DNA from: JALZKA01 sp963725035
GTDB lineage: Bacteria > Actinomycetota > Thermoleophilia > Solirubrobacterales > 70-9
Direction of reading: 5' to 3'
NCBI GenBank assembly: GCA_963725035.1
Contig: CAVRWX010000011.1
Coordinates: 372,001 to 436,000, forward strand
Length of the DNA: 64,000 nucleotides
Shown here: positions 50,161 to 59,784 of the stretch, in pieces
Layout: the number at the start of each line of letters is the position of its first letter
How positions within the stretch are numbered: position 1 is the first letter of the stretch
The notes under the pieces: generated by a model
Database searches by the model: none
What the model saw: the letters and a program-made list of their open reading frames with translations, nothing else
Told to the model about the DNA's origin: nothing
Made by a program: the position numbers and the translations under genes

Positions 50161-51571
50161 ATGAAGACCGAGCTCACCGAACTGCCCGAATCGCGCGTCC
50201 GCCTGGACGTCTCCGTCGAGCCAGACGTCGTCGAAAAGCGGATGAGCCGGGCCGCGAAGCAGCTCGCGAACGAGATGAAGGTTCCCGGCTTTCGCAAGGG
50301 GAAGGTCCCGCCCCAGATGGTCATCCAGCGGATCGGCCGCGAGGCGGTCGTCGAGCAGGCGATTCGCGACTCGCTCCCCGAGTGGTACGAGGAGGCGATC
50401 GTCTCCTCGGGCATCGTCACGGTCGGCGACCCCAAGCTCGACGTGGACGAGTTGCCGAGCGAAGGGGAGGGACTCGATTTCTCGATCGAAGTGGGGGTGA
50501 GGCCCAAGGCCGCGCTCGGCGACTACAAGGGACTCGAGGTTGGAAAGCCCGAGGCCGAGGTGCCGCCCGAGCGCATCGACGAGGAGCTCGAGCGGCTGCG
50601 CGAAGGGTTCGGCTCGCTAAACCCGGTTGAGCGGCCTGCCGCCGACGGCGACGTGGTCGTTATCGACTACGAGGGCACCGTTGACGGCGAAGCGTTCGAG
50701 GGCGGATCGGGCACTGACATGACCGTCGAGCTCGGCTCCGAGCGCCTTCTGCCCGAGTTCGAAAAAGGACTCGTCGGCAAGAGCGCCGGCGAGGAGGCCG
50801 ACCTCGACGTCAGCTTCCCCGATGACTACGGCGCCGAGGACCTGGCGGGCAAAGCGGCGGTCTTCCATGTGAAGGTCAGCGAAGTGCGCGAGAAGGAACT
50901 GCCCGAGCTCGACGACGACTTCGCGCAGTCCGCGTCCGAGTTCGACACCCTCGACGAGCTCCGCGGCAGAGATCCGCGACCGCATGGCCGAGATCATCGA
51001 GCGCCGCTCGGAGATGGAGTTCCGCGACGCCGCGGTGGAGGCTGCTGCTGAGAACGCCACGATCGACCTTCCGCACGACCTGATCCACGCCCGCGCCCAC
51101 GAGCTCTGGGAGCGCTTCGAGCGCACCCTTCAGGCCCGGGGCATCGACCCCCAGATGTACGCGCAGATGCAGGGGCGCGATCGCCACGAGATGATCTCCG
51201 AGGGGGACGAGTCGGCCGAGAAGACGCTGCGGCGCGAGGCTACCCTCGCCGCAGTCGCAGAGGCAGAGGGCATCGAGCCGACCGACGAGGAACTGATCGA
51301 GGCCCTTGGCCCGGCGGATGGCAAGCAGAAGCCCGAGAAGGTGCTCGCGAAGCTGCGCGAGAACGGGCGAGAGGGCCTTCTGGTCGAGGAGGTCCGCCTG
51401 CGCAAGGCAGCCGACCTGATCGCCGACTCAGCCGAGCCGATCCCTGTCGCTCAGGCCGAGGCCCGCGATGCGATCTGGACGCCCGACAAGGACGCGGAGA
51501 GCGAATCGGCGGCGGCCGAGGGCGAGACGGAAGGCGAGACTCCGGACAAGCTTTGGACGCCTGGGCCGTGA
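50161..51571 (+). CDS. tig: Trigger factor (frame slip near 50965)
   Basis: About 470 residues; ribosome-bound chaperone and prolyl isomerase. N-terminal ribosome-binding signature GFRKGKVPPQMV; PPIase domain DGDVVVIDYEGTVDGEAFEGG and GSERLLPEFEKGLVG with PDDYGAEDLAGK; C-terminal helical arms MAEIIERRSEMEFRDAAVEAAAENATIDLPHDLIHARAHELWERF. The arm is one base out of frame because CGCGGCAG at 50965 should read CGCGCAG. The final 40 residues are acidic. A TAGGCT box lies 10 nt before ATG. First gene of the tig-clpP cluster. Confidence 0.93.
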
Positions 51572-51587
51572 GTAGACTCACGCGCCG

Positions 51588-52172
51588 ATGAGCCCTCTCG
51601 TTCCAATGGTTGTCGAGCAGACGTCGCGCGGCGAGCGCGCCTTCGACATCTACTCGCGCCTTCTCAACGAGCGGATCATCTTCCTGGGTACGCCGATCAA
51701 CGACGACATCGCGAACCTCGTCGTCGCGCAGATGATCCACCTCGAGTCCGAGGACCCCGACAAGGACATCTCGATGTACATCAACTCGCCGGGCGGGTCG
51801 GTGTACGCGGGCCTTGCGATCTACGACACGATGCAGTTCATCAAGCCCGACGTGCAGACGATCTGCGTCGGCGTCGCGATGTCGATGGGCGCGCTGCTCC
51901 TGGCGGGCGGCACGGCCGAGAAGCGCATGGCCCTGCCCAACTCGAAGATCCTCATCCACCAGGTCTCGGGCGGCTTCCAAGGACAGGCGACCGACATCGA
52001 GATCCACGCCAAGGAGATCATCGACGTCCGCGAGCGCCTGGACAAGATCATCGCCCACCACACGGGCCAGGATCTCGAGCGGGTCTCGCGCGATACCGAG
52101 CGCGACTACTTCATGAGCGCCGAGGAAGCGGTGGAATACTCCATCGTCGACCGTGTGCTCGAGCAGCGCTAA
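51588..52172 (+). CDS. clpP: ATP-dependent Clp protease proteolytic subunit
   Basis: 194 residues. Catalytic triad: Ser in GVAMSMGALLLAGG, His in SKILIHQVSGGFQGQATDIEI, Asp in SRDTERDYFM. N-terminal ERAFDIYSRLLNERIIFLG is standard. A TAGACT box at 51573-51578 lies 9 nt before ATG. Works with ClpX encoded 2.7 kb downstream. Confidence 0.96.
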   Translation: MSPLVPMVVEQTSRGERAFDIYSRLLNERIIFLGTPINDDIANLVVAQMIHLESEDPDKDISMYINSPGGSVYAGLAIYDTMQFIKPDVQTICVGVAMSMGALLLAGGTAEKRMALPNSKILIHQVSGGFQGQATDIEIHAKEIIDVRERLDKIIAHHTGQDLERVSRDTERDYFMSAEEAVEYSIVDRVLEQR

Positions 52173-52983
52173 ACCGCTCCTCGCCTTCATCCTCTCGCTC
52201 GCGGCCACCTCCACCGCGATCGCGATAAACGCGCCTCGCGCGGTGACGGAGGGCGGCGGCTTCGAGGTCTACCGCTCGAGCGTCGCTCCGGGTGAGGCCT
52301 ACTTCGCCGGCGATCGCCCGGCGACCCTTCGCTTCGCCTTCCACAGCTCCGGTGAGCCCCGCAGGGTGAACGTGCGGGTGATCGACGCCAAGACCAAGGA
52401 GGCGTACGCGCGCTGGACCATGGACCGTGCCGATCCGGGAAAGCTCTACAAGCGCTCTTGGAACGGGTCGGACCGAGAGGGCTGGCCGGCTCCGGACGGG
52501 CGCTACGCGTTTCGCATCTCCTCACCCGGCCGCCGCGATTTCGCGGGCGGGCAGTTCCGCCTTCGCGGGTACAAGTTTCCTATCGACGGACCGCACGGAA
52601 CCAGAGGCTCGATCGGCGAGTTCGGGGCGGAGCGCGTGGACGGGCGGACGCACCGCGGCTTCGACGTGACCGCGCCGTGCGGCACGGATCTGGAGGCCGT
52701 GCGCGGAGGCGAGGTCGAACGGCGGGGGTACGACCCTGAGCTCTTCGGGCACTTCATCGAGGTCGACGCGCGCAGCTCGCCGCTCGACTACTTCTACGCC
52801 CACATGCGGTCGCCGGCGACGGCCGCTGCCGGCGATCACGTAAAGACCGGCGAGGTCCTCGGCGAGATCGGGCTCTCAGGGAACGCTTCCGGCACGCCCT
52901 GCCACCTGCATGTCGAGATCAGGGCTTCGGGCCGGACGGTCGACCCGAAGCCCTATCTCAGACGTTGGGACCGCTACTCCTAG
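52153..52983 (+). CDS. Secreted M23-type peptidase
   Basis: 276 residues from GTG 52153, overlapping the last 20 nt of clpP. Signal peptide (LLAFILSLAATSTAIA), then a linker domain (FEVYRSSVAPGEAYFAGDRPATLRFAF to YRSWNGSDREGW type), then LytM/M23 catalytic motifs: HRGFDVTAPCG (H..D) and CHLHVEIRASG (HxH). Cleaves peptidoglycan cross-bridges or peptides outside the cytoplasm. It is first of the genes inserted between clpP and clpX. Confidence 0.88.
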   Translation: MCSSSAKPLLAFILSLAATSTAIAINAPRAVTEGGGFEVYRSSVAPGEAYFAGDRPATLRFAFHSSGEPRRVNVRVIDAKTKEAYARWTMDRADPGKLYKRSWNGSDREGWPAPDGRYAFRISSPGRRDFAGGQFRLRGYKFPIDGPHGTRGSIGEFGAERVDGRTHRGFDVTAPCGTDLEAVRGGEVERRGYDPELFGHFIEVDARSSPLDYFYAHMRSPATAAAGDHVKTGEVLGEIGLSGNASGTPCHLHVEIRASGRTVDPKPYLRRWDRYS

Positions 52984-52986
52984 CGG

Positions 52987-53406
52987 TCAGCTCGCTTCCC
53001 AGTCGACCTTCGTGTTGCAGTCCTCGGCGCCGCCGCCGAAGTCGCCGCTCGACTTGAGTGTGCCCACGACCTTGTTGCCGTTCTGCTTGACCTCGCCCTC
53101 GACGTGGACCTTGGCGTCGCCCTTCTTCGCGTTCCCGTCGAACTTGCCTCTGTCGTTGATTTTCATCTTGGGAATGGAGCCCTTGACCTCGACGGGTCCG
53201 CCAACCGCGCAGGTCACCGTGAACCTCTTGAACTTGAAGTCCTGGATCTGAACCGGTTTGCCCTGCGGCGTCGAGACCAGGATGAACGTGATCTGAAGAT
53301 CAGTGCCACCCCTGGCCGCCGTGGCCTTACCTACGCTGTCCGCGCTCGACGTCGCCGGCGCGAGTGCCGCTGCGGCCAGAGCCGCGATGATGAGGATCCG
53401 CTTCAT
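52987..53406 (-). CDS. Small secreted protein, family member A
   Basis: 139 residues. Signal peptide (ILIIAALAAAALAPATSSA), then a beta-rich domain: QIQDFKFKRFTVTCAVGGPVEV, KINDRGKFDGNAKKGDAKVHVEGEV, KVVGTLKSSGDFGGGAEDCNTKVDWEA. Two cysteines. The pattern (strand, Cys, DGKF-like turn, xGEV, KGTL, Cys, W-x-A) recurs in the genes at 53403 and 59261. Unknown function. Confidence 0.7.
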   Translation of the reverse strand: MKRILIIAALAAAALAPATSSADSVGKATAARGGTDLQITFILVSTPQGKPVQIQDFKFKRFTVTCAVGGPVEVKGSIPKMKINDRGKFDGNAKKGDAKVHVEGEVKQNGNKVVGTLKSSGDFGGGAEDCNTKVDWEAS

Positions 53407-53897
53407 TTCCGCCTCCTGTTTTTAGTCGCCAGATTGCCACGCAGGCTAGCCGGGACAGTTGCTTTGAACTTCTGCTTTCCCGACTCGCACTGGGTTCGGC
53501 CTTCGCCGGTACCGAGGTCGAACTTGCCGTGAAGCCGGGCGCTGCCCTTTGCCCGCTTGAACTTGCGCGAGAAGTGACCTCGAACGATCGCCTTGGCGCC
53601 TTCGCCGTCCTCCGAGCGCACCGCGAACGAGCGATCGTCGAGGACCTTCGTGTTCCCATAAATGTCGAAATCCAACGCTGCGGCGTTGCCCCCACAGTTG
53701 GCCATTATGTCGGTGATCGCGATGCTGTGGACCTTGCGCTTCTTGTCTTCGGTGAGCACGAACTCGATCGTGCCACCGAGCTCGAACCGTGCCGAGAACG
53801 ACGTCGAAACCGGATCTCCGCCCAGCGCAGGGCCCGCCGCCGCCAAAGCAGCGAGCGCGCACGATGCTGCGATTCCCCTTGCCAGGTGCTTCTGCAC
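53403..53897 (-). CDS. Small secreted protein, family member B
   Basis: 164 residues with signal peptide (IAASCALAALAAAGPALG). Shared pattern: EFVLTEDKKRKVHSIAITDI then NCGG, DRSFAVRSEDGEG, VRGHFSRKFKRAKGSARLHGKFD, TQCESGKQKFKATV. The ATG overlaps the next gene's frame by 4 nt, so A and B are cotranscribed. Paralogue of the neighbour. Confidence 0.7.
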   Translation of the reverse strand: MQKHLARGIAASCALAALAAAGPALGGDPVSTSFSARFELGGTIEFVLTEDKKRKVHSIAITDIMANCGGNAAALDFDIYGNTKVLDDRSFAVRSEDGEGAKAIVRGHFSRKFKRAKGSARLHGKFDLGTGEGRTQCESGKQKFKATVPASLRGNLATKNRRRK

Positions 53898-53982
53898 TTC
53901 CAGCTATCTAACCCAACTGCGGCTCCAACGGAGCGGCGGTACCCTCCAAGTGAGCGGCCAAAGACCAGGAGGGACGAACCCG

Positions 53983-54875
53983 ATGAAGGCAAGGATGCGG
54001 ATCGTGGGGATTGGATCGGTTGTCGCGGCGCTTGCGTGCGCCGGGGCCGCGCAGGGGGCGACGATCAACGTGAAGCCCAAGCCGGACGCGCTTCAAAAGG
54101 CGATCGACAAGGCGAAGAAAGGCGACACGCTCCTGGTCAAGGACGGGACCTACAAGGAATCGGTGGAGGTGACGAAGCCGCTCGACATCCTGGGCGAGAA
54201 CGGCCCGCGGCCGGTCGATCAACGGAGGATGCGACACGGACATCGTGATCGACGTCCAAAGCCGGGGAGTAAAGCTCGAGCACCTTAAGGTCAAGGGGGC
54301 CAGCGACGACGGCGGCCCGGGATATACGGTGAATCTTGTCGGCGTACCGACGGGCACGCTGAGCGACCTGGCGATCAAGCAGTCCTGCAGAAGACAGCCC
54401 TGAGTACGGCATCAACATCTTCGGCTCCGGGAACCTCGAGCTCCTCAATAACCGCACGTACGGCGGGTTCCGAGGACGCCGGGATCTACATCGGCGGGAT
54501 CTCGGACACCCGCGGCAAGACGCTCTTCGTCGCCGGAAACATCTCGGACGGAAACAACCGCGGGATCATCGTCGAGGAGTCGTTCTCGAGCGACCAGGAC
54601 ATCCGTCTCGAGTCAAATTCGGCGAACGCCAACGACGCGCCCGGCGTGACCGGAAGCCCGACGGGGATCTACATCCACAACTCGGACAACGGCACGTACG
54701 TCGACAACATCGTCACCGACAACGGCGCGTATCGGGTTCGACATCGACGCCCCGTCCGACAACAACGTGTTCAACAACAACAACGCCACCGGCAACGGGG
54801 ATGAGCGACTTCCACGACCTGGGCTCGGGAAGCTGCGGCTCCGGCAACAGCTTCTCGCTCCCGGCTTGCATGTAG
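53983..54875 (+). pseudogene. Secreted right-handed beta-helix protein (multiple frame slips)
   Basis: A signal peptide (IVGIGSVVAALACAGAAQGA) is followed by INVKPKPDALQKAIDKAKKGDTLLVKDGTYKESVEVTKPLDILGENG, typical of NosD-like pectin-lyase-fold proteins. Later coils are found in different frames: GCDTDIVIDVQSRGVKLEHLKVKGA, then AGIYIGGISDTRGKTLFVAGNI, IIVEESFSSDQDIRLESNSANANDA, DNGTYVDNIVTDNGA, and finally FDIDAPSDNNVFNNNNATG and SGSCGSGNSFSLPACM-stop. Five slips in 900 nt: either a decaying gene or an error-dense stretch. Probably cell-surface or extracellular. Confidence 0.72.
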
Positions 54876-54921
54876 GCGACCGCGAGAAGGGACGAGTCCA
54901 GCCGAGGAGTAACTGACGACG

Positions 54922-56214
<1,293 letters not shown>

Positions 56215-56224
56215 ACTCCCCTGC

Positions 56225-58090
56225 ATGAACGGGGGGATCGTCAGGGCTGGTGCGCTCGCGGCGATCGGCATGCTCGCACTGAGCGGCGAGGCCGCGGCCG
56301 ACACCTTCAACGTCACGAAGACGGGAGACTCGAACCCGAACGGATGCGGACAGGGCGGCTGCACCCTCCGCGAAGCGACCATCGCGGCGAACAACAAGAA
56401 CGGCCCGGACACGATCGTGCTCGATTCGGGCAAGAGCTACAAGGTCGGCATACCCGGAAGTGGAGAGGACGAAAGCGCAACAGGAGACTTCGATCTCACG
56501 GATCGCACGACGGTGCGCGCTTCGGGCGGCGGGACCGCGAAAGTCGACGGAGACGACGTGGATGGGATCTTCGAGGCCTTCGCTTCGGCCCGGTTCGAAC
56601 AGCTCGAGCTCACCCGGGCCAACGGCAATTCAATCGAGGTGACGGGGGACGTTGTCGTGGAGCGATCCACGTTCAGCAAGGGCAGCATCGGCGTCCGGGC
56701 GAACGACGGAGACATCACGGTGCGCCGGTCCACGTTTGACGACACCGGATCGAACGCGATCTATCAACAGGGGCCAGGAGGAGTGAAGGTCACCGATTCG
56801 CAGCTTCTCCACATCGGGTCAACCGGGATCTCCGAGTACGAGGGCGGCAGCGTCTCCATCAAGGGCTCGACCGTCAAGGACACCTCATCGAACGTCGTCT
56901 ACGAATCGGCCGAGGGGAGCATCCGCGTCGCCAGGTCGAGAGTCTCCAAGAGCGGTGCGACCGGCTTTGGCGAGTACGAGGGCGGGAGCGTGACGATCAC
57001 CCGCTCGAAACTCGAAGACTTCGCATCGAACGTCGTCTACGAATCGTCGGTGGGCAACCTTCGCGTCTCCAACTCCGAAGTGAGGCAGTCAGACGCGACC
57101 GCGTTCGGCGAATACGAGGACGGCGACGTGGTCCTGAAGAACGTCGACGCCAAGAACAGCGCCTCGAACATGGTCTACGAGTCGAATACGGGAAGCGTGA
57201 TGCTCGACCGCACGAAGCTTGCCGACGCCGGGGCGACCATCGTCGGCGAGTACGAGGCTGGTGGCATTGACATGTCCCGCTCGAAGCTCGATCAAGGCCC
57301 GTCGAACGGGATCTACGAGGCCGGCGAGGGCGGGGTGAAGATGTCGCAATCGAAGATCAGCCGCACGGACTTCATCGGAGTCCAGGAAACCGACCTCGGA
57401 GGCGTGACGCTCGAGCGATCTTTGGTAAGCCGGTCCTCCTCGAACGGAGTCTACGTCGACGAGGGCAAGGTCCGGGTGAGCGACACGACGATCGAGCAGC
57501 ACGACTCCACGGGCCTCGTGCTGGGCTCCTCCGCGGATGCCGTCGTCGAGGGCTCCACTCTGGCCGGCAACGGCACGACGACCGAATCCGGGGGAGGGAT
57601 CGACAGCTCAGGCGAGCTCAAGGTCGAGAACTCGACGATCTACGGAAACGAGGCAAGCTACGGGGGCGGCATCTATTCCCAGTCGGGCTCGGCGAGGCTG
57701 AACGCGGTCACGGTCACGCGCAACTCGGCCGAAAGCGTTGGAGGTGGCCTCAATGAGTCGTCAGGCATGGTCAGGATCTCCAACTCACTCATCGCGGACA
57801 ACTCGGCGGGATTGTTCGGACCGGACTGCTATGCGTCGTCGACCTTCGAGTCCGGCGGGCACAACCTGCTCTCGGACGGTGATTTCTGCACCGGCCTCGA
57901 CGCCGGCAGCGACAAGGTCAAGGGGAACGCGACGACCGACCAGCTGAAGGACAACGGCGGCCCTACGAAGACCGCTGCGATCGCTCAGTCGAGCCCCGCG
58001 GTGGACAAGGCGGGCAATAGCGCGCCACCGCGCGACCAGCGCGGTCACGACCGCGATTCGAAGCCCGACATCGGCGCCTTCGAGCGCTAG
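56225..58090 (+). CDS. Secreted beta-helix protein with CSLREA-like start and alternating coil repeats
   Basis: 621 residues. Signal peptide (ALAAIGMLALSGEAAA), then CTLREATIAANN, the CSLREA-type domain, and 20-22-residue beta-helix coils from about 100 to 560. In the middle two coil types alternate: one contains SNVVYES and the other GEYEGG, each followed by SVTITRSKLED-type strands, giving a 44-residue double repeat (about residues 175-345). The C-terminus has GGGIYSQSG and DNSAGLFGPDCYA coils and ends PDIGAFER as choice-of-anchor Q proteins do. Secreted adhesin or carbohydrate-active scaffold; no catalytic residues claimed. TAGACT precedes ATG by 7 nt. Confidence 0.85.
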   Translation: MNGGIVRAGALAAIGMLALSGEAAADTFNVTKTGDSNPNGCGQGGCTLREATIAANNKNGPDTIVLDSGKSYKVGIPGSGEDESATGDFDLTDRTTVRASGGGTAKVDGDDVDGIFEAFASARFEQLELTRANGNSIEVTGDVVVERSTFSKGSIGVRANDGDITVRRSTFDDTGSNAIYQQGPGGVKVTDSQLLHIGSTGISEYEGGSVSIKGSTVKDTSSNVVYESAEGSIRVARSRVSKSGATGFGEYEGGSVTITRSKLEDFASNVVYESSVGNLRVSNSEVRQSDATAFGEYEDGDVVLKNVDAKNSASNMVYESNTGSVMLDRTKLADAGATIVGEYEAGGIDMSRSKLDQGPSNGIYEAGEGGVKMSQSKISRTDFIGVQETDLGGVTLERSLVSRSSSNGVYVDEGKVRVSDTTIEQHDSTGLVLGSSADAVVEGSTLAGNGTTTESGGGIDSSGELKVENSTIYGNEASYGGGIYSQSGSARLNAVTVTRNSAESVGGGLNESSGMVRISNSLIADNSAGLFGPDCYASSTFESGGHNLLSDGDFCTGLDAGSDKVKGNATTDQLKDNGGPTKTAAIAQSSPAVDKAGNSAPPRDQRGHDRDSKPDIGAFER

Positions 58091-58093
58091 GGA

Positions 58094-59229
58094 TCAGCCG
58101 GCGTAGGCGAGGTCGCGGTCGGGCGCGATCCCGTGGCGCTCGCCGGTCTCGAGCGAGCTCCGGCGATAGGGCCCAGCGGTCGGGCGCGTCCTCGCCCTCG
58201 TGCTCGGCGCTTGCGCCCTTCAGCTTCATCGAACCGGTGTTGTCGCCGAGCTCGCGGATCTTCGCCACGTGCTCGGGCTCGAGCCGCAGCTCGACCGGCA
58301 GACTGGCGAGCTCGGTCCGCTTGTCTTCGATCGGCCGCGCATCGGGCCCGGCCTCCTGGATAAGGGTCGGCGCCACGCAGGCGACAGCCGGATGAGCGAG
58401 GTTCCACTGGCAGGCGAGCCCCATCGGCGAGAGGCCGGCCGACGCCATGACCGGCCGCATCGACTCGATGCGCTCGAGGCCGCGCTCGATCCAGCCGTCG
58501 GGCCGAAAGCGACGGTGGTCGTGCTCGTGGAGCGGGGTATCCGGCGCCAGGTCGCCCCAGAAGAGGCCGCCGTAGTCGACCACCCGCGTGATCACGGAGA
58601 CATCGGCCGCCGCCGCCGCATCGAGCACGAGCTCTCCCGGCCACGGCTCGAGCGGGTTGAGGATCACCATCGCCCAGTCGATCACGTCGCCGAAGCGCTC
58701 GAGGCATGCGATCAGATCCAGCGTGAAGCCGTTCGCGGGCCCGGGTGCGACTCCGACCGCCCGGGCGAGGCCGTCACCGCGAAGCGCGGCCATGGCCTCC
58801 CAGACCGCGGGCGACTCGTAGCCGGTGCGGTCCGGGTTGTGCAGGAGGAGCACGTCGAAGAAGTCGGTGCCGATGGCCTCGAGGCTGCGCTCGGCCGCTT
58901 CGCGCAGGTAGTCCGCATAGCCGTCGGGCCCGCGCAGGGCCGGGTCGGTGAACCGGGGGAAGCCCTTCGGGCCCTGGCGCTCGCCGTGGATGAAGTCGTG
59001 TCCGACTGCGCCCGCGACACGGTAGGACTCGCGATCGAGGCCTTTGAGGGCACGGCCGAGCGTGCGGTCGGCCTCGCCCTCGCCGTAGACGTCGGCCGTG
59101 ATGACGGAGTCGATGCCGTCCCCCGGCTTGAAGCAGCGCCTCGAGGCGATCGTCCGCGATCGCCTCGCCGAAGCGCATGAAGCGCCCGCCGCCCCAGGTT
59201 CCGATCGCGCTGCGGCCGAGCTCGGTCAC
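58094..59229 (-). CDS. Aldo/keto reductase family protein (two frame slips)
   Basis: About 375 residues. MTELGRSAIGTWGGGRFMRFG opens the barrel; after an extra G near 59128 it continues DGIDSVITADVYGEGEADRTLG, with the catalytic Asp/Tyr strand DxYGxG, then FDVLLLHNPDRTGYES, SPMGLACQWNLAHPAV. Near 58155 another slip leads to ERHGIAPDRDLAYAG-stop. NADPH-dependent oxidoreductase; the substrate cannot be named. It lies between the beta-helix gene and a small secreted protein gene, breaking the clpX-valS linkage. Confidence 0.78.
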
Positions 59230-59260
59230 GGCCGCAACGCTAGCGGGAACCTAGGTTCGC

Positions 59261-59719
59261 TCAGATCGGGGACGGAAGGTCGATGTCCCGCCCCTTCTTG
59301 GCCTTCCACTCGCCGTCGTCGCGCGCGGTGCAGGTGAGTTCATCCGAGACCTTGAGCGTCGCCTCGATGGTGCCCTTCGCCTTTCCGTCCTTACCGAGCT
59401 TGCCGGTGGTTTCGAAGATCATCGTCCCCTTGCTCGGCCCCTTGGTCTTCCCCTCGAACTTCCCGTCCTTCACCTTCAAGTCACCCTTGGTGCGAGCAGG
59501 GAGCGACCCCTCCTTGCCGTTGTTGCACTTGAAGTGGAAGTAGCCGGTGATCTTCTTGACGGTCTTGCCGTCTTTCGAGAGGTCGAAGCCGAAGTAGGTC
59601 TCGTCCTCGCCCTTGACGCGGCCCTCGTAGTCGTTCTCGCCGAGCGGCTGCCCGGCGACAGCAGTGCTTGCGCCAAACGCCAGCACGCTCACAATCGCCA
59701 TTGTGAAAGCTCTTTTCAT
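59261..59719 (-). CDS. Small secreted protein, family member C
   Basis: 152 residues. Signal peptide (AFTMAIVSVLAFGASTAVA), then YFGFDLSKDGKTVKKITGY and FHFKCNNGKE, DLKVKDGKFEGKTKG, GTMIFETTGKLGKDGKAKGTIEATL, LTCTARDDGEWKAKKG. Same order of strand, Cys, DGKFxG turn, KGTI and Cys..W-K-A as the genes at 52987 and 53403, so all three are one paralogous family. A palindrome GAACCTAGGTTC lies between it and the aldo/keto reductase gene (59247-59258). Confidence 0.72.
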   Translation of the reverse strand: MKRAFTMAIVSVLAFGASTAVAGQPLGENDYEGRVKGEDETYFGFDLSKDGKTVKKITGYFHFKCNNGKEGSLPARTKGDLKVKDGKFEGKTKGPSKGTMIFETTGKLGKDGKAKGTIEATLKVSDELTCTARDDGEWKAKKGRDIDLPSPI

Positions 59720-59784
59720 CGTTCCCTCCTTGGATCTGGTTTTCGCTCCCCGGCGCCCTGACGCCCAGACTAACATCGCCCTCG

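Noticed and set aside
50161..51571. Programmed ribosomal frameshifting in tig and other split genes
   Set aside because: No slippery heptamer with a downstream structure is apparent, and the slips are too numerous and varied; sequence error is simpler.
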